From: a virus
IMG/VR virus record: IMGVR_UViG_3300021960_000004
Location: 1 to 54,786 of that record
Strand: one strand, 5' to 3'
Length of the DNA: 54,786 bases
The notes under the pieces are model-generated. The model was not told the DNA's origin and searched no databases. It was given only the letters and a program-made list of their open reading frames with translations. Each line of letters begins with the position of its first letter. Position 1 is the first letter of the stretch. Both the position numbers and the translations under genes were made by a program. Of this stretch, positions 50,810 through 54,786 are shown in pieces.

Positions 50810-50813
50810 AGTA

Positions 50814-51092
50814 TCACCACTTCACCTTGTCTGCCCAGTAGGCTGCGCTTAGTTTACCTTTTTTAATATTCTTTGCGTGTCTTGCCTTAAAGCTAGCACG
50901 TTTCTTCTTCATCTTATCGGACTCACCTGACTTAGGTTTACCTGCTGTGGATGCACCCTGCTCACCAAACCTGATAAGCTTAATTGTGTCACCTTCCTTA
51001 GCAAGGACCGCATGAGACTTTGTAGGGTGCTTAGGGGTTCTCTTAGGCTTATTGTAGCCTGCGAACTTCTCACCTCTGTACTCGATAGCCAT
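50814..51092 (-). CDS. DUF6321-like basic protein
   Basis: A 92-aa protein. FAGYNKPKRTPKHPTKSHAV, then AKEGDTIKLIRFGEQG and KKKRASFKARHAKNI, with AAYWADKVKW at the end. This block is well kept in many marine podoviruses; I associate it with DUF6321 from memory. Cofactor-free, basic, function unknown. It precedes the lysis genes in the map. Confidence 0.75.
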   Translation of the reverse strand: MAIEYRGEKFAGYNKPKRTPKHPTKSHAVLAKEGDTIKLIRFGEQGASTAGKPKSGESDKMKKKRASFKARHAKNIKKGKLSAAYWADKVKW

Positions 51093-51093
51093 A

Positions 51094-51546
51094 TTACATC
51101 AACTCAAAGTGAGGACCATCAATAAAGGGTCTTCTACCTTGAGACCTTCTTAAGTCCACGTAAGCCATCATAGCATCTTCAGACGTACCTGCATAGTCCC
51201 TAATGTCACCCTCTGACCAGGCTGCACCCCACTTGATTGCTACACCAAGTTCCTTAGCAGCTTCTTTCATTGCATCACAGAGGTCATCATAAACATTCAA
51301 CTCCCAGCAACCCTTACCATCTACATATGCCATGAGGTCTACTGCTCTACCCTCTAGGTGCTTGGACTTCATAGTCTGAGACTTGCCAGCAGCTACAAGC
51401 TTCTCCTGCTCCTCTACAGTCCTCAAACCATAGATAACCCCAAAGTCTACCTTAGTAAGTTCAATGGCACGTTTGACTACAGACACGAGCCTCTCGTCTA
51501 CGCCATCCATCTTAGTTAAGCTACGGTTGGAAAGTTTAAATGCCAT
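51094..51546 (-). CDS. M15 L-alanyl-D-glutamate endopeptidase (endolysin)
   Basis: A 150-aa zinc peptidase. The metal ligands are His63 and Asp70 in SKHLEGRAVDLM, and His146 in GPHFEL at the C-terminus. FGVIYGLRTVEEQ lies upstream as in M15C enzymes. It should cleave the peptide cross-links of peptidoglycan for host lysis. No signal peptide, so it needs the holin encoded by the adjacent gene. Confidence 0.9.
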   Translation of the reverse strand: MAFKLSNRSLTKMDGVDERLVSVVKRAIELTKVDFGVIYGLRTVEEQEKLVAAGKSQTMKSKHLEGRAVDLMAYVDGKGCWELNVYDDLCDAMKEAAKELGVAIKWGAAWSEGDIRDYAGTSEDAMMAYVDLRRSQGRRPFIDGPHFELM

Positions 51547-51547
51547 A

Positions 51548-51904
51548 TTACTTCTTACCTGTAAAGAATTTAGATACTGATCTCATACCAATGCTAGCAC
51601 TAACGATACCACCCAATGAGTACTGGTACCATGTAGGCATAGACTCAAGTGCTGTAAAGCCAGCCTGTACGATCTGGTTACCCCACTCACCACAGAAAGC
51701 TAAGATAAGGGGGATGCTAAATAGAAGAGTAATCCACTCATCCTTCCAGCTGTTCTTTGTGCTGTCCATTGCAGCTATGTCCCAGTCAAGCTCACCAGTT
51801 GCTTGCTTCACACGGATCTCTGCGTTGGCCTTCTGCACTGCTACCTTGCTGTCAAGATACGTGGAGGCTAGCCCACCTACTGCACCTATAAGTTGACCTA
51901 TCAT
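51548..51904 (-). CDS. GTA-type three-segment holin
   Basis: A 118-aa protein. GAVGGLASTYLDSKVAV is a first small-residue helix. A charged linker with DWDIAAMDSTKNSWKDEW follows, then a long hydrophobic segment (TLLFSIPLILAFCG) and a C-terminal segment (YSLGGIVSASIGMR). This is the pattern of the GTA_holin_3TM family of Rhodobacter gene transfer agents and related phages. It lets the endopeptidase reach the cell wall. Confidence 0.8.
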   Translation of the reverse strand: MIGQLIGAVGGLASTYLDSKVAVQKANAEIRVKQATGELDWDIAAMDSTKNSWKDEWITLLFSIPLILAFCGEWGNQIVQAGFTALESMPTWYQYSLGGIVSASIGMRSVSKFFTGKK

Positions 51905-52146
51905 TTGTTATAACTCTCTTCGTGTACTACACGTGTTGGGGTTACAGTAGTCTTAGACTCTTTGCCCATCCAGATGCCAAAGCAACCAGTTAGAGCACCC
52001 ATACAAACTGATACAAGTCCTGACTGTGCTACACTTGGATCTGGCAGTGACATAAACCAGTGTACTGCTTGGTAAGTCAATACAGTAACCGCAAGCATCA
52101 TAAGCCTGGGTAGTACCTTCCAATCGTCTAACACTGTTTTAGCCAT
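51901..52146 (-). CDS. Two-segment membrane protein (possible second holin or antiholin)
   Basis: An 81-aa protein with membrane segments at about residues 12-32 (LMMLAVTVLTYQAVHWFM) and 42-60 (GLVSVCMGALTGCFGIWMG), and a charged tail. It overlaps the holin gene by 4 bases. Pairing with the holin suggests antiholin or co-holin function; not proven. Confidence 0.6.
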   Translation of the reverse strand: MAKTVLDDWKVLPRLMMLAVTVLTYQAVHWFMSLPDPSVAQSGLVSVCMGALTGCFGIWMGKESKTTVTPTRVVHEESYNK

Positions 52147-52403
52147 TAGTCTTCCCAGTCTCTTGTTCTCTCAGGATCTAATACATTATATGCACTTAAC
52201 ATACCTTCTAAGTACATAGATCTTTCCATTCTGTCTAAAGTAATCCACTCACCTGAATGATTGTAATAAGCTTCCCTAGCATAGAAGACTGAACTGTGAG
52301 GGATGTGTACCCTTCTTAGTATCTTCTCATTACCTTTAGCTAAAGCCAAGTAGAATTCTTCTAGAACTTTATCAGACTGATAGTATCTTACTTTTTTAGA
52401 CAT
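52146..52403 (-). CDS. First late-arm gene, hypothetical protein
   Basis: An 85-aa protein from ATG 52403; a TTG at 52418 is the alternative. It is Tyr- and Arg-rich with EREAYYNHSGEW-like segments and no membrane helix. It overlaps the next gene by one base (TAATG). It follows the promoters of the control region, so it should be the first late protein. A regulator is possible, but no motif shows it. Confidence 0.6.
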   Translation of the reverse strand: MSKKVRYYQSDKVLEEFYLALAKGNEKILRRVHIPHSSVFYAREAYYNHSGEWITLDRMERSMYLEGMLSAYNVLDPERTRDWED

Positions 52404-52428
52404 CTTTATTAGAACCAATGCACCAGTA

Positions 52429-52456
52429 GTTGTATCTATTAGCCTGCATCTGTCAA
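52429..52456 (-). promoter_or_regulatory. Second, weaker late promoter candidate
   Basis: On the minus strand: TTGACA (52451-52456), a 16-base spacer, TACAAC (52429-52434; four of six). It would start transcription about 20 bases ahead of ATG 52403. The -35 lies inside a small hairpin (CTGCAT 52444-52449 with ATGCAG 52464-52469). Confidence 0.4.
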
Positions 52457-52517
52457 GGACTAAATGCAGAGACTAAAATTATATTTTACCTTTATAGATA
52501 TAAAGAGAAGTAGAGGG

Positions 52518-52659
52518 TACTGTTAGTTACTACTAGTAGTATTATAAGTATTATAAGTATTATAAGTAGAAGACTACTAGTATTAGCTAACAGTATTACT
52601 TATAAGTACTACTTACAGTCTATACTAAAAGGCTTTACTAGTAGTATATACTAACAGTA
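52518..52659 (-). repeat. AT-rich inverted repeat with TACTGTTAGTA arms (copy 2)
   Basis: Plus-strand arm 52518-52541 (TACTGTTAGTTACTACTAGTA start) is the near reverse complement of 52636-52659 (ending TACTAACAGTA). Between them lie three 9-base repeats (GTATTATAA) and further CTAACAGTA and ACTTATAAGTA motifs. The whole lies in the untranslated leader of the late message, just after the promoter. It is related to the inverted repeat at 2679-2770. Confidence 0.75.
52539..52565. repeat. Three tandem GTATTATAA repeats
   Basis: Exact 9-base units at 52539-52547, 52548-52556 and 52557-52565, with a partial fourth GTA. They form the AT-richest part of the late leader. Easy melting would suit an origin unwinding element, but their position downstream of the late promoter also fits an RNA element. 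Confidence 0.9.
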
Positions 52660-52662
52660 TTA

Positions 52663-52690
52663 ATTATATGGATACCCGCACTTTTGTCAA
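52663..52690 (-). promoter_or_regulatory. Consensus sigma70 late promoter
   Basis: On the minus strand: TTGACA (52685-52690), a 16-base spacer, TATAAT (52663-52668). Both hexamers are perfect. Transcription should begin near 52656, leaving a leader of about 250 bases before ATG 52403. This is the best promoter in the window and should feed the lysis genes and everything downstream. A GTGATCAC palindrome lies at -57.5. Confidence 0.88.
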
Positions 52691-52709
52691 GCCCTTATTT
52701 ATACTAAAT

Positions 52710-52717
52710 GTGATCAC
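52710..52717. promoter_or_regulatory. GTGATCAC palindrome, site 1
   Basis: Perfect 8-base palindrome upstream of the late promoter, centred at about -57.5. Read on the minus strand it continues ATTTAG, the same flank as site 3 at 53123, so sites 1 and 3 are inverted copies of one 14-base element. It is a candidate regulator-binding site. Confidence 0.6.
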
Positions 52718-52721
52718 GAAT

Positions 52722-52768
52722 TGTTACAACTATGTTACAAGTACGTTACCTCACCCCTAAAGTGTTAC
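52722..52768. repeat. TGTTACAA iterons
   Basis: TGTTACAA at 52722-52729 and 52733-52740, a degenerate GTTAC at 52745-52749, and a fourth copy at 52763-52770 whose GTTAC core ends at 52768. The first three GTTAC cores are spaced exactly 11 bases, one helical turn; the fourth is 19 bases on. Iterons on one DNA face are typical of initiator- or activator-binding sites. Confidence 0.6.
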
Positions 52769-52883
52769 AAGAATCTTAGTAAATGCTACAACCTGTAATA
52801 CTTGTAAACCATAAATTTCCATAAGTGGTTAACAGAACCGTTTTTACCCCCCGCTGTCATTGGGCATATACATATAGCGTACA

Positions 52884-52912
52884 CCCCCGCCCTGGCCCAC
52901 GCCCCCTACCCC
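52884..52912 (-). other. G-rich tract with G-quadruplex potential (minus strand)
   Basis: On the plus strand five C-runs lie within 29 bases: 52884-52888, 52890-52892, 52896-52898, 52902-52906 and 52909-52912. The minus strand thus has five runs of three or more G with loops of one to three bases, enough for a quadruplex. It stands out against the AT-rich surroundings. Confidence 0.6.
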
Positions 52913-52970
52913 AAGCGACACTCGGTTATATCCAGGATCTCTTATATAAACAAGCTCTTATGTATCGATG

Positions 52971-53047
52971 GTTTAATATTAAACTATTATTTCCAAAAGT
53001 AGTTTAACGTTAAACTAAATGTTTTGCCATATGGTTTAACCTTAAAC
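52971..53047. promoter_or_regulatory. Three GTTTAA-NN-TTAAAC operators
   Basis: GTTTAATATTAAAC (52971-52984), GTTTAACGTTAAAC (53002-53015, extending to an 18-base perfect palindrome from TAGTTTAA to TTAAACTA), and GTTTAACCTTAAAC (53034-53047). Centres are 31 and 32 bases apart, close to three helical turns, so a dimeric protein bound at all three would lie on one face. These are candidate operators for a phage-coded regulator or an initiator. Confidence 0.8.
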
Positions 53048-53078
53048 TAGTTTGGGTTTAGCTCTAGGAATTTTCAGC

Positions 53079-53090
53079 TTGTGATCACAA
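53079..53090. promoter_or_regulatory. TTGTGATCACAA palindrome, site 2
   Basis: A 12-base perfect palindrome with GTGATCAC core (53081-53088). Its centre is 41.5 bases upstream of the start of transcription predicted from the TATAAT at 53114. That is exactly the place taken by class II activators. Confidence 0.6.
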
Positions 53091-53113
53091 ATAGTGAAAG
53101 CATCTATAACCCC

Positions 53114-53119
53114 TATAAT
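53114..53119 (+). promoter_or_regulatory. Candidate early promoter -10 (TATAAT)
   Basis: A perfect TATAAT with no -35 of any quality at 16-18 bases upstream. Site 2 GTGATCAC is centred at -41.5 and site 3 (53123-53130) sits over the predicted start near 53126. The arrangement fits an activator-dependent promoter, or one repressed from site 3. A weaker alternative is TTGCAA (53209-53214), 16 bases, TATCTT (53231-53236). Confidence 0.45.
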
Positions 53120-53122
53120 TTT

Positions 53123-53130
53123 GTGATCAC
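53123..53130. promoter_or_regulatory. GTGATCAC palindrome, site 3
   Basis: The core is followed by ATTTAG, as at site 1 in the opposite orientation. It is 42 bases (four helical turns) from site 2. Lying at the predicted early start of transcription, it would repress if bound there. Confidence 0.6.
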
Positions 53131-53276
53131 ATTTAGAAAATCTTATCGCATATTATATAGTCAAAAACATAACGTGAAATTAATTTGAAAAAAATACATT
53201 TGAACCCCTTGCAATTCTATTTGTGCTGCATATCTTACTAACAAGAAATAACACATAACCTAAAAGGAAAATGACA

Positions 53277-53894
53277 ATGTATACCAGAGACGTTCAAGAG
53301 ATACTTAATATCTGCCACGCTAAAAAGTCTGTATTGCCGGTAGTTACTTTTACACTATCAACAATCCAAGCTGGTCTTTCCACATGCCTAGGCCAGATTG
53401 AGGATGTAAATGCTAACGGATCTGCATCCCGTTTTATGTGGGGCTTAAAAGGTGACGGATACGATTACACCATGCAAAATGATGCATACTTGTGGGGCAA
53501 GGTGAACCACATAAAAGACACATTGGGAACGGAAAGTGTAGAGGCATGTGTGGAGGTGATCATGTTATTTATGCGAGTGCCTAACCTAGGAATGGTGAAG
53601 GCGGCTTTCGTGGCGCAGATGTTTGGATTTAACGTGGCATGTATTGATAGCCATAACATCAAGCGCCTAGGCCTTAAACCTAGTGCCGTGCAAACTCCAC
53701 CAGCCAAAATGAAAGAGACCAGCAAGCGCAAGAAAGTGACAAAATATGTTGAGATGTGTCAGATTGAGGGCACGGAATACTGGTGGAATACATGGTGTGA
53801 ACACGTGGCGGGTAATCGTGCCAACAAGGCCTTGGATACTGGTGACGTAGTTTCCCGCTATCATGTGGAATGTGTGGAAGCGGTGGCGGTATGA
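53277..53894 (+). CDS. First early gene; helix-hairpin-helix-like protein
   Basis: ATG 53277 is 8 bases after AGGA; ATG 53271 is too close to it. The 205-aa protein has NLGMVKAAFVAQMFGFNVAC, then DSHNIKRLGL, which resembles the helix-hairpin-helix region of DNA glycosylases and a protein kind I have seen in marine podoviruses. The C-terminus carries a basic linker (KRKKVTKY) and Trp-rich segment. I cannot identify the glycosylase catalytic Lys/Asp with confidence, so an enzymatic role is not claimed. As the first early gene it may act on host DNA or regulate transcription. Confidence 0.65.
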   Translation: MYTRDVQEILNICHAKKSVLPVVTFTLSTIQAGLSTCLGQIEDVNANGSASRFMWGLKGDGYDYTMQNDAYLWGKVNHIKDTLGTESVEACVEVIMLFMRVPNLGMVKAAFVAQMFGFNVACIDSHNIKRLGLKPSAVQTPPAKMKETSKRKKVTKYVEMCQIEGTEYWWNTWCEHVAGNRANKALDTGDVVSRYHVECVEAVAV

Positions 53895-53986
53895 TGCCTA
53901 TCGCTTTCGTGGTGGCAATGCCCCTAGTTTTTGGAATAGTTTTGGCCCTGATTGTTTGGGCTGGTATAAAAGAGAGAGAGGAATAA
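53891..53986 (+). CDS. Very small membrane protein (31 aa)
   Basis: ATG 53891 overlaps the stop of the previous gene (ATGA). The 31-aa product is a single membrane helix (AFVVAMPLVFGIVLALIVWAG) ending in KEREE. Overlap and composition support a coupled small gene. Function unknown. Confidence 0.55.
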   Translation: MMPIAFVVAMPLVFGIVLALIVWAGIKEREE

Positions 53987-53988
53987 AA

Positions 53989-54144
53989 ATGACAAGACCA
54001 ACAATCAAAAGTAGCAGGGGTAGCAGTGGTCAAATGGTTTGGCATATAGAGGAAACAATTGACGACCATGGTATCGTGCAAGAGTTTGGGACGCTAAAAG
54101 AAGCGCAAGAATACTTGCAGTACATAAAAGAATTGGAGGGTTAA
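53989..54144 (+). CDS. Small hypothetical protein
   Basis: A 51-aa soluble protein from ATG 53989 with AGAGAGAGGAAT upstream. An upstream in-frame extension to 53863 lies inside other genes and is rejected. It has a beta-strand-like VWHIEETID segment followed by a helix. Function unknown. Confidence 0.6.
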   Translation: MTRPTIKSSRGSSGQMVWHIEETIDDHGIVQEFGTLKEAQEYLQYIKELEG

Positions 54145-54146
54145 AG

Positions 54147-54368
54147 ATGGCACACTTAGACATAGACACAACTACGCTGGAAGTGGCAACAAGAGCTTTG
54201 GCCCTTTTTAAGTCGGAGTATCCCGACAGAATTACTGTATGGGCAGAGACAGCAGAGGGCCAGTTGGATATTAAGATCGGCAGCATATCAAAGCACAAGA
54301 GCGAGAGGGGTGGATCTATGCGCCATCACATATATTTTCACAAGACATCATCACTTATGGAGGTGTAG
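54147..54368 (+). CDS. Hypothetical protein
   Basis: A 73-aa protein with a small alpha/beta look. GGAGGG lies 5-10 bases before ATG 54147. It has several His residues near the C-terminus (RHHIYFHK). No family recognised. Confidence 0.6.
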   Translation: MAHLDIDTTTLEVATRALALFKSEYPDRITVWAETAEGQLDIKIGSISKHKSERGGSMRHHIYFHKTSSLMEV

Positions 54369-54370
54369 GC

Positions 54371-54460
54371 ATGGATTGGCTCAAAGATATTGTGGCATTG
54401 CTTTGCCTATGTGCCACTGGCTACGTTTTACTGATGATCGGCTACGGCCTAGGATACTAA
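54371..54460 (+). CDS. Very small membrane protein (29 aa)
   Basis: A 29-aa ORF: MDWLKD, then one membrane segment (IVALLCLCATGYVLLMIGYG). GGAGGTG precedes the ATG. It sits two bases after the previous stop, so co-transcription is likely. Function unknown. Confidence 0.55.
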   Translation: MDWLKDIVALLCLCATGYVLLMIGYGLGY

Positions 54461-54472
54461 AGGGGAAAGAAA

Positions 54473-54786
54473 ATGGGAAAAGTTAACGCACTATTTCAGG
54501 ACGCACAGGAAGCAAGAGAGGAAGCACAGATGCACTTTCCAAACTATCTGATCACAGATGTACCGCATGAGGATTACGATAACTATGACATGCTCAACAA
54601 ACTCTTTCATGCATTGGCACCGCATGGCTGGGAGAATAGCACTTGGAAAAATGACACCTGCCCATCACTCCAGAAAGAGGAAATTCATGGCAATGTGTGC
54701 AGGATCTTTGTGGACTACTTGAACCCTGACATGCGAGAAGATCCAAGCTGGGCTTTGCTGGCCTATACGGTAGAGGATCGGGAAGG
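54473..54786 (+). CDS. Hypothetical protein, N-terminal part (gene spans the circular junction)
   Basis: Starts at ATG 54473, 5 bases after AAGGGGAAAG. The frame is open to the window end and continues at base 1 to the TAG at 196-198, giving about 128 aa in the closed circle. His- and Asp-rich N-terminal half; no domain recognised. Its unbroken frame across the repeat supports circularity. Confidence 0.75.
   Translation, partial: MGKVNALFQDAQEAREEAQMHFPNYLITDVPHEDYDNYDMLNKLFHALAPHGWENSTWKNDTCPSLQKEEIHGNVCRIFVDYLNPDMREDPSWALLAYTVEDRE
54662..54786. repeat. Right copy of 125-bp terminal direct repeat
   Basis: Identical to bases 1-125; removing one copy leaves a circle of about 54,661 bp. See the left copy. 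Confidence 0.95.

Larger units (their letters stand above)
52404..53276. other. Divergent control region
   Basis: About 870 bp with no convincing gene lie between the late arm (minus strand) and the early arm (plus strand). They hold promoters for the late arm, a candidate early promoter, three families of short repeats or palindromes, a G-rich tract and an inverted repeat; these are listed one by one. The content suggests the main regulatory region and possibly a replication origin. Confidence 0.85.

Noticed and set aside
52825-53007. 60-aa plus-strand ORF in the control region
   Set aside because: Pro/Arg-rich where it crosses the C-rich tract, no ribosome site, and it overlaps the palindrome array; a chance frame.
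1-54786. Lysogeny functions
   Set aside because: No integrase, recombinase, partition protein or CI-like repressor is visible; the GTTTAA operators alone are not enough to call the phage temperate.

Overview
The window looks like the complete genome of a lytic, T7-like marine podovirus. The first 125 bases (1-125) recur exactly as the last 125 (54662-54786), so the molecule closes into a circle of about 54,661 bp. I see no integrase, excisionase, repressor or phage RNA polymerase. The host is most likely a marine alphaproteobacterium, of the Roseobacter or SAR116 kind. That is an inference from a DUF1127 protein, a holin of the gene-transfer-agent type, a cobalamin-dependent ribonucleotide reductase, ThyX, and genome size and content recalling HMO-2011-type and roseobacter podoviruses. 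No similarity search was run.

Plus-strand arm (53277 through the junction to 15889). This is the early and metabolic module. It opens with a helix-hairpin-helix-like protein and very small membrane proteins, then crosses the junction into a C5-cytosine methyltransferase and many short overlapping unknown genes. An Arg-tRNA (UCU) and ThyX follow. Next comes a T7-style replication set: DUF3310 protein, primase-helicase, family A DNA polymerase, gp2.5-like ssDNA-binding protein, a Cas4/RecB-like Fe-S exonuclease and T7 endonuclease I. A metallophosphoesterase follows, then a nucleotide block of MazG-like pyrophosphohydrolase, class II RNR, glutaredoxin and PhoH. A bidirectional terminator at 15902-15934 separates the two convergent arms.

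Minus-strand arm (52403 down to 15934). This is the late module. In order of transcription it has two membrane proteins (holin candidates) and an M15 endopeptidase, then small basic or Cys-rich proteins, DUF1127, TerS, an HTH protein overlapping TerL, TerL and portal. A 1175-aa unknown virion protein, scaffold, capsid and two tail tubular proteins follow. Three large repetitive tail fibres (two of them tandem paralogues), a glycine-rich adhesin, small membrane proteins, and ejection proteins including a transglycosylase complete the arm.

Control region (52404-53276). About 870 bp without a convincing gene separates the divergent arms. It holds a consensus sigma70 promoter for the late arm, four TGTTACAA-like iterons, three GTGATCAC palindromes, a G-rich tract on the minus strand and three GTTTAA-NN-TTAAAC palindromes spaced 31 and 32 bp. 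It also holds an AT-rich long-armed inverted repeat that recurs at 2679-2770 in the early arm. Promoters throughout look host-type (TTGACA with TATAAC or TATAAT), in keeping with the absence of a phage RNA polymerase.
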